NCBI RefSeq assembly: GCF_002723975.1
Contig: NZ_BEWO01000002.1
Coordinates: forward strand, 176,215-240,214
From: Gluconobacter japonicus
Lineage (GTDB): Bacteria; Pseudomonadota; Alphaproteobacteria; Acetobacterales; Acetobacteraceae
Reading direction: 5' to 3'
DNA length: 64,000 nt
Both the position numbers and the translations under genes were made by a program. This document shows positions 52,722 through 63,000 of this stretch, piece by piece (position 1 is the first letter of the stretch; the number at the start of each line of letters is the position of its first letter). The notes below the pieces were generated by a model. It searched no databases and was not told the origin of the DNA. It worked only from the letters and a program-made list of their open reading frames with translations.

Positions 52722-53260
52722 GCCCGAACCTGAACCTCTCCGTCGAGATCACCTTCAACCTCGACTTCGATCGGCGGCACGACGGTCACGCGACGCTGCG
52801 CGAGATCGACATGCGGCACACAGGCCATCGTAAATGGAACAATCAGCCCCCGATCAATCTCGAGACTGACGCCAGCACCGTAGTCATGGACCACGGTAAT
52901 GGTTCCAAGAACGTCGCCACTTTCGGAGACAGCCGTCATGCCAATCAGATCAGCATGATAGAACTCGTCTTCCTCAACGGCAGGCAGAACGTCGCGCGCA
53001 ACATACAGCCGACGGTTGACAACCCGCTCGGCAGCCGTCCGGTCTGGCAGAGTGTTTCCCTGCCCGTCCGTCAGCGCTGCGACACCGGGAGAAACCCAGC
53101 GCGCCGTCCATGCCGCTCCATGCTCGTCATGCAGCACACCGATCGTTTCAACCGTTTCCGGATCGTCAGTGGCGCCATGCAGATGCACCAAACCGCGAAC
53201 ACCATGCGGGCGACCGATGGTGGCGATCAGAACATCACTGTCAGGGTTGAAGCGGGGCAC
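52718..53260 (-). CDS. rimM: Ribosome maturation factor RimM
   Basis: A 180-residue 30S assembly factor acting on the S19/16S head region. The N-terminal beta-barrel has [15 protein letters not shown], and the PRC-barrel half has [24 protein letters not shown] (in part) and [18 protein letters not shown]. The start is GTG 53260. It sits between rpsP and trmD in the usual order and overlaps trmD by four bases. Confidence 0.94.
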   Translation of the reverse strand: MPRFNPDSDVLIATIGRPHGVRGLVHLHGATDDPETVETIGVLHDEHGAAWTARWVSPGVAALTDGQGNTLPDRTAAERVVNRRLYVARDVLPAVEEDEFYHADLIGMTAVSESGDVLGTITVVHDYGAGVSLEIDRGLIVPFTMACVPHVDLAQRRVTVVPPIEVEVEGDLDGEVQVRA

Positions 53261-53292
53261 GGGGTCAGGCGTCCTGATGCGTCAGCAGTTGA

Positions 53293-53646
53293 TCAGCCGG
53301 CCGTAGCAGCAGCGGCAGCAGCGGCATCAGCAGCGCGCTTCTGTGCCTTTGCCTTCGGAGCGGACTGCTTCGGCTGCTCGCTGTATGTCGGCTTCGGAGC
53401 CAGACCAGCGTTACCAAGGAAGCGTGCAACGCGATCCGTGGCCTGTGCGCCATTGGACAGCCAGTGCGTGATACGCTCGCCATCGAGGCGGATACGGTCA
53501 GCATGATCGGAAGGCAGCATCGGGTTGTATGCGCCAACCTTCTCGATGAAACGGCCGTCGCGCGGGCTGCGGCTGTCAGCAACAACGATGTGGTAGTAAG
53601 GGCGCTTCTTGGCACCTGCGCGTGCAAGGCGAATCTTAAGGCTCAT
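53293..53646 (-). CDS. rpsP: Ribosomal protein bS16
   Basis: A 117-residue small-subunit assembly protein. [41 protein letters not shown] (quoted in pieces: [31 protein letters not shown]) is the signature. The C-terminal 35 residues are Lys/Ala-rich ([13 protein letters not shown]), an extension often seen in Alphaproteobacteria. ATG 53646 has CAGGAG upstream; the open frame beyond it runs into the ffh end. Confidence 0.96.
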   Translation of the reverse strand: MSLKIRLARAGAKKRPYYHIVVADSRSPRDGRFIEKVGAYNPMLPSDHADRIRLDGERITHWLSNGAQATDRVARFLGNAGLAPKPTYSEQPKQSAPKAKAQKRAADAAAAAAATAG

Positions 53647-53686
53647 GAAAAACTCCTGAAGGACAAACTTGAAAACTTGAGACTGA

Positions 53687-55102
53687 TCAGGCGAAAGGCG
53701 GGCGGCCACCAGGCTTACCCATCCCCTTCATCATATCAGCCAGACCACCTGCCCCACCCATGCCACGCATCAGGCCACCAAGGCCCATTTTGCTGATGCG
53801 CTTCATCATTGTGGACATGTCGTCAAACTGCTTGAGCAGACGGTTCACTTCCTGAACCGTCGTTCCGGAACCCGCGGCAATCCGCTTCTTGCGGGATGCC
53901 TTGATGATTCCCGGCGTCTTGCGTTCCTGCTTGGTCATCGAGGAAATGATGGCCTTGTGACGCTTGAAGATCGATGTGTCGATCTCCTTGTCACCCAGCA
54001 TATCCTTGATCTTCCCCATGCCCGGAAGCATGCCGAGAATACCCGAGATCGACCCCATGCGGTTGATCTGGTTGATCTGGGAGACATAGTCATCCAGATC
54101 AAACTTGCCAGCGAGCATCTTCTTCGCGACACGCTCGCCTTCCTCGTGGTCGAGCGTTTCCGCTGCGCGCTCCACGAGACCAGCCACGTCACCCAGACCG
54201 AGAATACGACCGGCCACGCGTTCCGGATGGAATTCTTCAAGGGCTTCCAGCTTTTCGCCAGAGCCGGTCAGCTTGATCGGCGCACCCGTGATGGCCTTCA
54301 TGGACAGAGCCGCACCACCACGGGCGTCACCATCCATACGGCTCATGACGACGCCGGTAATACCGACAGCCTCATTGAAGGACTTGGCCGTATTGACCGC
54401 GTCCTGACCCGTCATGGCATCCACGACCAGCAGCGTTTCCGCCGGGTTCGTGACAGCGCGAATCTGACGCACCTCGTCCATCAGGGCTTCGTCGATGGAA
54501 AGACGGCCTGCCGTATCGAGGATAACAACGTCGCAGCCTTCACGGCGCCCCGTATCGAGCGCGCGCTTGGCGATCTCTACCGGCGACTGTCCGGCAACAA
54601 TCGGAAGAGCGGTGACACGCTTCGTGATGGCATTGACGCGCTCTGCCAACTGCTGAAGCTGAAGCTGAGCGGCTGGACGATAGACGTCCAGACTGGCGAG
54701 AAGAACCTTCTTGCCTTCACGCTGCGACAGACGCAGAGCAATCTTGCCCGACGTCGTTGTTTTGCCGGAGCCCTGCAAGCCAACCATCAGCACAGGAACA
54801 GGCGGCACCGCGGCGAGGTTCAGCGGAACTGCGCCTGCACCACCCAGCGCATCAATCAAAGCATCGTTGACGATCTTGGCAACAGCTTGACCGGGAGACA
54901 CGCTTTCAAGCACTTCATGCCCGATAGCACGCTCGCGAACCTTGTTGACGAAGTCACGCACCCCTGGCAGCGCAACGTCCGCTTCCAGCATAGCCAGACG
55001 GACTTCGCGCATTGCCTCGGTGACATCACCCTCGGTGAGCTTTCCATTCTTGGAAAGTCCTTCGAGGACACCGGACATCTTGCCTGAGAGTTGATCGAAC
55101 AA
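53687..55102 (-). CDS. ffh: Signal recognition particle protein Ffh
   Basis: A 471-residue SRP GTPase that brings membrane proteins to FtsY and SecYEG. N domain (1-90), G domain with [12 protein letters not shown] (107-116), [12 protein letters not shown] and [15 protein letters not shown], and a Met-rich M domain from about 330 ending in [18 protein letters not shown]. The start is TTG 55102: it gives the family N-terminus [15 protein letters not shown] and has AAGGTGG upstream. The first in-frame ATG (55078) would trim eight conserved residues. It heads the rpsP-rimM-trmD-rplS series. Confidence 0.96.
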   Translation of the reverse strand: MFDQLSGKMSGVLEGLSKNGKLTEGDVTEAMREVRLAMLEADVALPGVRDFVNKVRERAIGHEVLESVSPGQAVAKIVNDALIDALGGAGAVPLNLAAVPPVPVLMVGLQGSGKTTTSGKIALRLSQREGKKVLLASLDVYRPAAQLQLQQLAERVNAITKRVTALPIVAGQSPVEIAKRALDTGRREGCDVVILDTAGRLSIDEALMDEVRQIRAVTNPAETLLVVDAMTGQDAVNTAKSFNEAVGITGVVMSRMDGDARGGAALSMKAITGAPIKLTGSGEKLEALEEFHPERVAGRILGLGDVAGLVERAAETLDHEEGERVAKKMLAGKFDLDDYVSQINQINRMGSISGILGMLPGMGKIKDMLGDKEIDTSIFKRHKAIISSMTKQERKTPGIIKASRKKRIAAGSGTTVQEVNRLLKQFDDMSTMMKRISKMGLGGLMRGMGGAGGLADMMKGMGKPGGRPPFA

Positions 55103-55168
55103 CGGGCCACCTTATAGCAAACAGAAACGCGCCACTGCGCGAGCCTTCGCGATGTGGCGTGTCCGAAA

Positions 55169-55223
55169 ACAGGACCGCTCTATCGACTTGTGACACTGAC
55201 GTCAAGCAATAGAGCGGTGTTCT
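55169..55223 (-). terminator. Long hairpin between the Spy-like gene and ffh
   Basis: ACCGCTCTAT (55174-55183) pairs with ATAGAGCGGT (55209-55218), 10 bp perfect. The stem continues outward with ACAG/CTGT across a small bulge, and CTTG/CAAG can pair inside the loop. On the - strand it begins soon after the stop of the Spy-like gene and is followed by CTGTTTTC, so it is a likely terminator of that gene in front of the ffh promoter. Confidence 0.6.
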
Positions 55224-55231
55224 GTCAGAAA

Positions 55232-55753
55232 TCAGGGGGCTGGCGGCGGACCGTCTTCCGGCGGATGCCCCATGATGGCATCCAGCTGCTCATGAAGCGA
55301 GCGGATCTTTTCCATCGTTGCATTCGCCTGACGACGCTGGTCGGGCGTCAGCATATCATGGAGCTTTTCCTGCGTTGCAAGCCGCGCCTGCGCTTCCTGC
55401 GCGTGCAATTCACTTTCCTGACGCGTCAGGTCTGTAAGCAGCGACCGATTCAAATCTCCTTCGGCGGACAGTTCTGTGCGGATCTTGTCACGGAGAGCTT
55501 TCAGCTTTTCATGCTGAGCCTTCATATCCTCATGCGCCTGCTTGAAGATCGTATGAACCTGAGCCTTCTGCGCATCCGTCAAAGTGATACCTGGTGGAAA
55601 CGGAGGCGGCATATCGCCGGGACCGTGGTCGCCGTGTAGTCCCGCACGGGATGGAACGGACTGACCCGGATGGGCCCGAGCCAAAAGCGGCGCAGCAAGA
55701 AGCCCGACAGACGCAGCGACAGGGAGAAAAGCAAAAAGACGAAAGGCCGTCAT
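55232..55753 (-). CDS. Spy/CpxP-like periplasmic protein (LTxxQ motif)
   Basis: A 173-residue exported protein. Signal peptide to about residue 28 (LLAAPLLARA). Two copies of the LTxxQ-type motif: LTDAQKAQVHTIF and LTPDQRRQANATMEKI, between them a long charged helix, as in Spy, CpxP and metal-resistance sensors such as ZraP/CnrX. Pro-rich ends (PPPFPPG and PPEDGPPPAP) flank the helices. I chose ATG 55753, with AAGGA at workable spacing. Likely a periplasmic chaperone or stress sensor; no two-component genes are next to it. Confidence 0.82.
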   Translation of the reverse strand: MTAFRLFAFLPVAASVGLLAAPLLARAHPGQSVPSRAGLHGDHGPGDMPPPFPPGITLTDAQKAQVHTIFKQAHEDMKAQHEKLKALRDKIRTELSAEGDLNRSLLTDLTRQESELHAQEAQARLATQEKLHDMLTPDQRRQANATMEKIRSLHEQLDAIMGHPPEDGPPPAP

Positions 55754-55990
55754 GGATGTCATATCCTTGAGGGTTGTCGGAGACGGAAGCGCACTCCCGC
55801 TTCCCTGACAATCAAGATGACACGTTCCTTGTTACAAAACTCCCCCACTCCTGTTTCGAAACGTAAACCTCGTAGGGGTATGTAACCCATAACACCCCTT
55901 GACGTCCCTTCCTCCTCATTGCATGAAGCGCCCACATCCTGAAAACAGGATACGACTCTGCTTCTTTTTCTTAATTGGGGGCAGATGTCA

Positions 55991-56080
<90 letters not shown>

Positions 56081-56218
56081 AAACAATACGTACCCTCTTA
56101 TAATTCAGGCGCATTCAATTACCGGCATTTCGTTAGAAACGGACAATTCCGGCTTACAGCGAAACATCTATGCGCAAGCAGCGACACCCGCGGTGGCAGA
56201 TGTTTACTCTTTTTGCAT

Positions 56219-56254
56219 AAAAAAACCTCCACCCGATACATCGGATGGAGGTTT
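56219..56254 (-). terminator. Rho-independent terminator of the DEAD-box helicase gene
   Basis: AAACCTCCA and CCGA (56223-56236) pair with TCGG and TGGAGGTTT (56241-56254) with one mismatch and a TACA loop. On the - strand a run of seven T follows (56225-56219), so it ends the helicase transcript. The region 56081-56320 holds nothing else I recognise. Confidence 0.88.
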
Positions 56255-56320
56255 GCTGCCTCTTTAGTAGAGACAGATTCCAGAGCACTTCAATCCCTGA
56301 AATCTACTCCTCATCAAAAG

Positions 56321-57625
56321 TCAGCGCTGCCCGGCAGAACGTGCGCCACCGCGTCGGCCAGCAGATCCGCGCACTGATGATGGCGGACCAGAACGGCGTC
56401 GGCCACCGCCACCATTTCCACCACCGCGCTGACCACCGCCACGCCCGCCACCAAGAACCGGAGGGCGCATTGTGGAATTCTGGGCCGCATCAGAGTGATA
56501 AGGATGATCAGTTACGACTGGAATAGCCTTGTCGATCTTCTTTTCAATGTCCTTCAGCCATGCGCGCTGCTCGGCATCGCAGAGCGAGACGGCCCAGCCA
56601 TCACGTCCCGCACGCGCCGTACGGCCGATACGATGAACATAGGATTCAGGGACATTCGGAAGATCATAGTTAAAAACGTGAGATACGTCGTCGACGTCGA
56701 TACCACGTGCCGCAATATCCGTTGCGACCAGTACCTTGACCGTGCCGTTGCGGAAACCCGACATGGCTCGCTCACGAGCGCCCTGTGACTTGTTTCCGTG
56801 AATGGCCTCAGCAGTAATGCCGTTCTTGTTAAGGAACTCTGCAACCTTGTTGGCTTCATGCTTCATCAGCGTAAAGACGACCGCACGCACAACGTTTGAG
56901 CTCTCAACAAGCATCAGCGTCGCGTCTTTCTTCTTCTCCGACTCAACGAACATGACAGCTTGGCGGATACGATCCACAGTGCTGGATTCAGGTGTAACCT
57001 GAACGGTTGCAGGGTCGCTCAGCAGGGAGTGCGCCAGATCACTGATGGACTGCGGCATCGTCGCAGAGAACAGAACCGTCTGACGACGCTCTGGCAAAAG
57101 CGCCATAATACGGCGGATATCACGAACGAAGCCCATGTCCAGCATCCGGTCGGCTTCATCAAGCACCAGAACTTCCAGAGCCGAGAGATCAATATACCCC
57201 TGCCCTACGAGATCCAGCAGTCGGCCAGGTGCTGCCACCAGAACATCGACACCACGACGCGTCGCTTCAATCTGCCGCCCCTGACCGACGCCACCGAAAA
57301 CAACAGCATGAGACAGCTTCATGTGACGGGCATAAGCCCCAAAACTTTCGTCAATCTGGGACGCAAGCTCACGTGTTGGAGCCAGCACCAAAACGCGAAC
57401 GGTCTTTGGCGCAGGGGGACGACGATTTCGCAGAAGGTAATCAAGGATCGGCAGAGCAAAAGCCGCCGTTTTACCTGTTCCTGTCTGCGCCAGCCCCAGA
57501 AGATCACGGCCTTCAAGAAGATGCGGGATTGCGCCAGCCTGAATAGGCGTGGGGGTTGTATATCCTTCTTCGGCAAGCGCCTTCTGGATTGGTTCGGCTA
57601 AATTGAGCTCTGCGAAACTGGTCAT
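56321..57625 (-). CDS. rhlE: DEAD-box ATP-dependent RNA helicase, RhlE type
   Basis: A 434-residue RNA helicase. Motifs in order: Q motif TPTPIQAGAIP, motif I AQTGTGKTAAF (47-57), Ia PTRELASQ, Ib, II VLDEADRML (about 155), III SATMP, IV-VI with VATDIAARGIDVDDVSHV and HRIGRTARAGRDG. The C-terminal 50 residues are Gly/Arg-rich (RGGGQRGGGNGGGGRRR) and should bind RNA. CAGGAGGGG lies just before the ATG. A long 5' leader with a GGCTCG/CGAGCC hairpin (57654-57672) precedes it, as often for cold-responsive helicases. Confidence 0.92.
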   Translation of the reverse strand: MTSFAELNLAEPIQKALAEEGYTTPTPIQAGAIPHLLEGRDLLGLAQTGTGKTAAFALPILDYLLRNRRPPAPKTVRVLVLAPTRELASQIDESFGAYARHMKLSHAVVFGGVGQGRQIEATRRGVDVLVAAPGRLLDLVGQGYIDLSALEVLVLDEADRMLDMGFVRDIRRIMALLPERRQTVLFSATMPQSISDLAHSLLSDPATVQVTPESSTVDRIRQAVMFVESEKKKDATLMLVESSNVVRAVVFTLMKHEANKVAEFLNKNGITAEAIHGNKSQGARERAMSGFRNGTVKVLVATDIAARGIDVDDVSHVFNYDLPNVPESYVHRIGRTARAGRDGWAVSLCDAEQRAWLKDIEKKIDKAIPVVTDHPYHSDAAQNSTMRPPVLGGGRGGGQRGGGNGGGGRRRSGPPSSVRGSAGRRGGARSAGQR

Positions 57626-58085
57626 GGACCCCTCCTGAGGGATAACAAGGCCTGGCTCGCACAGCCCGAGCCGTACTTTGGGAGCACGAAAGGACGCCTG
57701 CTTTGAGCCTAGAGTTGATGAGAGACGGCTCTCAGCTGACTTCAGCCAGCATCATGACCATTTACCAGCTAGTGAGACCGGTTAAATTGGTCACTTCATT
57801 TTTCAAAAATGAATCATGAAGCCTGATACCTGAACGCCAAAACCAAATCAGCATGACGACGAAACCGTCAGCATCTCCCTGCTTTAAATGCCGGGATATC
57901 TGCGGATTGATGTAGGACACGTTCCCTTTCGCCGCAAGAGAAACGCACGCTCGATTCACAAAAAATCATTATTATTTCACGTGTTTTGCGAAACCGTGAA
58001 TCATCTCACAAGAAAGAATGCAGCGGGAGAAAAGAATATCTTTCCTTTTTGACCAAGCAGAAAGGATATCCCTTCAAAAGCAAAC
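57626..58085. other. 460-base gap between rhlE and metW without a convincing gene
   Basis: This stretch should contain the rhlE leader and promoter and the metW 3' end. Visible structures: GGCTCG (57654-57659) with CGAGCC (57667-57672); a perfect AT-rich palindrome TTCATTTTT-C-AAAAATGAA (57795-57813); and TTCACG-GTTT (57976-57986, one bulge) with AAAC-CGTGAA (57991-58000), followed on the - strand by AT-rich DNA, a terminator candidate for metW. A 65-codon frame on the - strand at 57762-57959 has no supporting features. Base composition is lower in GC than the flanking genes. Confidence 0.5.
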
Positions 58086-58685
58086 TTAGCCGCGACTGAG
58101 CAGAAAGAGGGCCTGCTCGCCAAACAGATTGGCAAATCGGATTGACCGCCTCCAAGGCGCTTTCAGTCCGTCTTCATCCACAGCAAGCCATTGTTGGACA
58201 ACATATCCATCTTCCTCACACAGAGCGAGAAAATCCCTGATCGTGCAGGGATGAATATTCGGCGTGGAATACCAAGGCGTACTCCAGACAGACGTCATAG
58301 GCATACGTCCGGTTGTCAGAAGCTGCAGCCGCAAACGCCAGTGCCCGAAATTCGGAAAAGAGATGATGGCATGACGGCCAATACGCAGCATCTGCCTCAG
58401 CACTTCTCGCGGACGCTCTACAGCCTGCAGCGTTCTCTGAAGGACAACATAATCGAATGCATCATCCGGATAGTGTGCAAGATCGTGATCTGCGTCTCCA
58501 TGCATGACCGGTAGACCATGAGCGACCGACTGGGTAACACTCTGCATGTCAATTTCAATACCTCGAGCATCACAGCCCCGGGTACGAAACAGGTAGTCGA
58601 TCAGAGTACCGTCGCCACTACCTACATCCAGAACGCGCGCTTTCGCGGGGATCATCTCTGCAATTAGTTGTTGATCAACGCGCAT
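58086..58685 (-). CDS. metW: Methionine biosynthesis protein MetW
   Basis: A 199-residue class I SAM-fold protein. VLDVGSGDGTLIDYL is the SAM-binding motif, YVVLQRTLQAVERPREVL and the highly specific WYSTPNIHPCTIRDF mark MetW. In Alphaproteobacteria and others MetW works with MetX in homoserine acetylation for methionine synthesis. The start overlaps the metX stop by one base (TGATG), which fits a stoichiometric pair. Confidence 0.94.
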   Translation of the reverse strand: MRVDQQLIAEMIPAKARVLDVGSGDGTLIDYLFRTRGCDARGIEIDMQSVTQSVAHGLPVMHGDADHDLAHYPDDAFDYVVLQRTLQAVERPREVLRQMLRIGRHAIISFPNFGHWRLRLQLLTTGRMPMTSVWSTPWYSTPNIHPCTIRDFLALCEEDGYVVQQWLAVDEDGLKAPWRRSIRFANLFGEQALFLLSRG

Positions 58686-59878
58686 CAGAGTGCCTCCTCC
58701 CTGGTAAGACCGGCATGTTCGGCAGCACCATTCAGAAAACCTCTTACGGTTCGATCCAAATCAGGCTCATCTAGAAGAAATGCGTCATGCCCACGGTCAC
58801 TTTCGATTTCCACAAAAGAGACGTTTGCCCCAGCTTTATTCAAAGCACGCACCAGCAGTCGGGACTGAGACGTCGGGAAAAGCCAGTCAGAACTAAAAGA
58901 CACGACACAAAAACGCGTCTCGCACTTTCCAAAAGGAGCTGACAGATCGCCGTCATGCTCGGCAGCCAGATCAAAATAATCCATCGCCCGCGTAATCGTC
59001 AGATAGGAGTTTGCATCAAATCTTCGGACGAATGTTGACCCCTGATGCCGGAGATAACTTTCAACCTCAAACATTTCGCCAAACAGCGATGGACTGCTCG
59101 CTGCGGGAATGGCCGTAGCCGCTTCCTTACGAACACGCCGACCGAATTTTCGACTCAGAGCCTCTTCTGAGAGATAGGTGATGTGCGCCATCATACGCGC
59201 AACCCCCAGACCACGCGCCGGAATAGCACCAAAATCCCGGTAATGTCCGTCATGCCAGTGAGGATCTGCAAAGATGGCCTGACGACTGACCTCGTTAAAC
59301 GCAATATTCTGCGCAGAATGAAAAGGCGACGTGGCAATGGGCAAAGCTGCGAAAACGCGCTCTGGATGATCTGCCACCCATGTCAGCGCCTGCATACCGC
59401 CCATTGATCCACCCACGACAGCAAAGAGGCGTTCAATTCCAAGATAATCTACCAGACGGACCTGAGAGGCCACGATGTCATGCATCGTAATAGGAGGAAA
59501 CTCGCCGTCCCAGGCCTTACCCGTCTCGGTACAGAGGGATCGCGGCCCCGTAGACCCCATGCACCCCCCAAGGACATTCGGACAGATCACAAAAAAACGG
59601 TCCGTATCGATTGGAAGTCCAGGACCGACCATACGGCTCCACCAACCAGGCTTTCCCGTCAGCGGATTAGGCTCTGCAAGATACTGGTCACCCGTCAATG
59701 CATGACAGACGAGAATGGCGTTATCGCGGCTAGCAGATAACGTGCCGTAAGTGCAGTAAGCGACTTCCAGAGGTGCCAAATGAGCACCGCATTCCAGCGC
59801 CATCCCCTCTTCCAGACGCATGGTTTGATGCGTGTAGACAGGACCTTCCTCAACGGAAGAAGACACACTGCGATCCAT
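58685..59878 (-). CDS. metX: Homoserine O-acetyltransferase MetX
   Basis: A 397-residue alpha/beta hydrolase-fold enzyme that acetylates homoserine, first committed step of methionine synthesis. [26 protein letters not shown] and the nucleophile motif GGSMGGMQ (Ser158) are family signatures; Asp in [11 protein letters not shown] and His in [12 protein letters not shown] complete the triad. I chose ATG 59878 with GAGGTGGGA upstream; the frame is open to 59935 without another site. Transcribed with metW. Confidence 0.95.
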   Translation of the reverse strand: MDRSVSSSVEEGPVYTHQTMRLEEGMALECGAHLAPLEVAYCTYGTLSASRDNAILVCHALTGDQYLAEPNPLTGKPGWWSRMVGPGLPIDTDRFFVICPNVLGGCMGSTGPRSLCTETGKAWDGEFPPITMHDIVASQVRLVDYLGIERLFAVVGGSMGGMQALTWVADHPERVFAALPIATSPFHSAQNIAFNEVSRQAIFADPHWHDGHYRDFGAIPARGLGVARMMAHITYLSEEALSRKFGRRVRKEAATAIPAASSPSLFGEMFEVESYLRHQGSTFVRRFDANSYLTITRAMDYFDLAAEHDGDLSAPFGKCETRFCVVSFSSDWLFPTSQSRLLVRALNKAGANVSFVEIESDRGHDAFLLDEPDLDRTVRGFLNGAAEHAGLTREEAL

Positions 59879-60008
59879 CAGTTCCCACCTCGAATGCCTT
59901 CCGGGGCGGACGGTATGACATTGTCCCGGCGACACAGCAAATTTCTTTCTCGATTGACGATAAATTAACGTGCTTGAATTTTGTTAAGAAACAGTAAAAA
60001 AACATCTC
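59879..60008. promoter_or_regulatory. Divergent promoter region of metX and the glycosyltransferase fusion gene
   Basis: A 130-base gap between two gene starts, AT-rich toward the right. On the metX side a GC-rich hairpin is possible (CCGGG near 59926-59930 region with CCCGG near 59899-59905), 20 or so bases before the metX ribosome site. I do not see the conserved core of a SAM-II or SAH riboswitch. Confidence 0.4.
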
Positions 60009-63000
60009 ATGCCAGATGGTCTTACAACTTGCGTTCGCCCCGGTCCTTCCGCTGGTTCCGTACGCCCCACCTCCCTTCAGGTCCTCGGATACTCAGGGAC
60101 ATTTGATGCCGCCTATTATCTGAAGACCAATCCTGACCTGAAAAATCTGGGGACAGCCGTTCTACGGCATTATCATCACTGTGGCTGGAAAGAAGGACGC
60201 AAACCCAACCCGTTCTTTGATCCACACTGGTATCTGAAACAATACCCGGACGTTCTTGGCGATCCTCTGCTTCATTACGTTATCGCTGGAGAAAAAGAAG
60301 GCCGTCAGCCTATCAAGTGGTTTGATCCGGCCTGGTATGCCCAAACCTATACCATTCCCGAGGGAATGCTGGCCTTGGCGCACTACCTGCTGAACCGACA
60401 CACCCAGATCCTGCAGCCCATCGCAGAGTTTGATCCGGCTTTCTATCTTAAAGCTTACCCGGATGTCGCTGCGGCAGGGATAGACCCACTCGAACACTAT
60501 ATGATCCAGGGTTTTCGTGAGGCCAGACAGCCTTTTGAAGCATTTGATCCAGTCTATTATCGCAAGAACTATCTGCGACATGAGCCAGATACAAACCCTC
60601 TCCTGCATTACCTGGAAAATAGGCACAAACCCAGCATTCATCCTGCACAACCACAAAACGAACTCACGGTTTTCCGGGAAGTTCGTCGACGCAGCACGCC
60701 CGGACCACTGTTTGAAAAGACTCAACCTCTTCCAGAGAGTGCGATCCGCCGCGCACGTATCTTGGCCTATTATCTGCCGCAATATCACGCCACTCCGGAA
60801 AACAATGCCTGGTGGGGAGACGGCTTTACGGAATGGACAAACACGTCCCGCGCGCTCCCCCGGTTCGCTGACCACTATCAACCTCGCATTCCGCGCGACC
60901 TTGGCCATTACACACTGACGTCTCCAGATTTACTGAAGAGACAGGCAGACATGGCAAAGGCTGCGGGAATTGAAGGTTTCGTTTTCTATTTCTACTGGTT
61001 CAATCGCAAACGGCTTCTTGATGGACCGCTGGAAATGCTTCTGGCCAATCCTGATATTGATCTGCCGTTCTGCCTCATGTGGGCCAATGAAAACTGGAGC
61101 CGCAGATGGGATGGATCCGACAACGACATTCTCATTGCACAGGATTACCGGCCGGAAGACGATCATGCCCTGATTGATTGCTTTGCACGCCATATGCGTG
61201 ACCCGCGCTATATCCAGGTCCAAGGTCGCCCTCTCCTCATGGTGTATAGGCCAGGGACTATCCCGGATGCACCTCAGGCTTTTGAAAGGTGGCGCAAACT
61301 TTTCAGAAAACGACATAACCTGAACCCGATTTTTGTCATGGGGCAGGCTTTTAACGCCGAGAACCCTCGTGATTTTGGCGTAGATGGAGCCATCGAATTT
61401 CCGCCCCATAAGGTCGTTGCGAATTGCAGTCTGATCAACGAACACGTGCAACTGATGGACGAAGATTTCCGAGGCCAGATTTATGATTACTCAGATATTG
61501 TCGAAAATGCTCTCAAACAGCCTCCGACATCCTACCCCCTGATACGGACCGCGGCACCCTCCTGGGATAATGATGCGCGCCGCCAGGGACAAGGACTGGT
61601 CCTGCACGGATCTACACCCAAACTTTATGAGCGATGGCTGACCGGCTTGGTCGATCAGGCTCAAAAAGAACGTTTTTTTGGCGAATCCATCGTCTGCATC
61701 AATGCCTGGAATGAATGGGCTGAAGGCGCATATCTTGAACCCGACGTACATTTTGGCAGCGCTTATTTGAATGCGACAGCCAGAGCATGCACGGGGTTTA
61801 AAAGCTCGCTAAACAAGGCCCGCCTCCTTCTGATCGGTCATGATGCATTTCCTGCAGGTGCTCAAAGACTTCTGCTTGAAATAGGCCGAACTCTTCGTGC
61901 GTCTTTTGGTGTGGATCTTCGCTTTGTGCTGCTGGAAGGAGGGGCGATGGTCGATGAATACAGACGTATTGCGCCCGTAGAGATTCTGTCCGTAACGTCT
62001 CCAGAAACAAAAAAAAGACTGAGCGTTCTGAAGAAAGAAGGCTTTCAGCAAGCCATTCTCAATAGCTCCGCATCATCACCACTAGCACCCGCCCTTTTTC
62101 AGAACAGCATTCCCTACACATTTTTGATCCATGAATTGCCGAATATCTTAAATATTCGCAAGCTGGTCAGTGAAATGCATAAGTGTTGTGACCTCGCCTC
62201 CTCTATTATCGTTCCCGCACAAATCGTTGCGCAACGACTTGGGTTGGAAAAACATCCCAAACTAAGCATCCTTCCACAAGGCCTGTATCAACCACCTGCT
62301 TTGAGCACATCTACACGACAAGCCATTCGTCAAAAACTAAAGCTGACAGAAACACAGTTTTTGGTGCTCGGAGCAGGCTATGCAGACATGCGAAAAGGCT
62401 TCGATCTTTTCCTGCAATTATGGCGTATTTTGCAAAATGACGCTCACTTCGTCTGGTTGGGAGGCATAGACCCTACCCTCGAAGATGGGCTCCGTTCAGA
62501 GCTTGATCTAGCCTTGACGTCAGGAACATTTCACATGCCCGGAAATGTGAAAAACATGTCGGACTGGCTGTCGGCAGCCGACGTTTTTGCCCTAACATCC
62601 CGCGAAGATCCCTATCCGTCTGTTGCTCTTGAAGCTCTCAGCGCAGGCTTATCCTGCACCGCGTTTAAAGACAGCGGCGGAATTCCCCCTTTTCTTGAAA
62701 GCTTGAATACAGCCGATACTAAGCATTCAATGGTTCCGCTCGGTGATATTAACGCAATGGCGAAAGCCCTTTTTGCGCTTGGCCAGCAATCAAAAAAACG
62801 ACCATTTTCGCATCGCAAAAAAATAGCACGAAAAATGCAAAATCAGCTTCATTTCAAATCTTATGCTGAAGCTCTCTTACATAACGCATTCTCACAACTC
62901 CCGACCATTTCGGTTGTCGTACCATCCTACAATTACGCACGTTACTTAGAGAGTCGGTTGGTTTCTATTTTTACACAGACGCTTCCTATTCTTGAAATTA

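Noticed and set aside
53957..55087. A 376-codon open frame antisense to ffh
   Set aside because: It mirrors a high-GC essential gene, has no recognisable motif and no ribosome site; such antisense frames are common opposite GC-rich genes.
55103..55231. SRP 4.5S RNA gene next to ffh
   Set aside because: The hairpin lacks the conserved GGAAGCAGC-type tetraloop domain of SRP RNA.
57762..57959. A 65-codon - strand frame between rhlE and metW
   Set aside because: Overlaps an AT-rich palindrome, weak start context, no homology recognised; left as gene-free gap.
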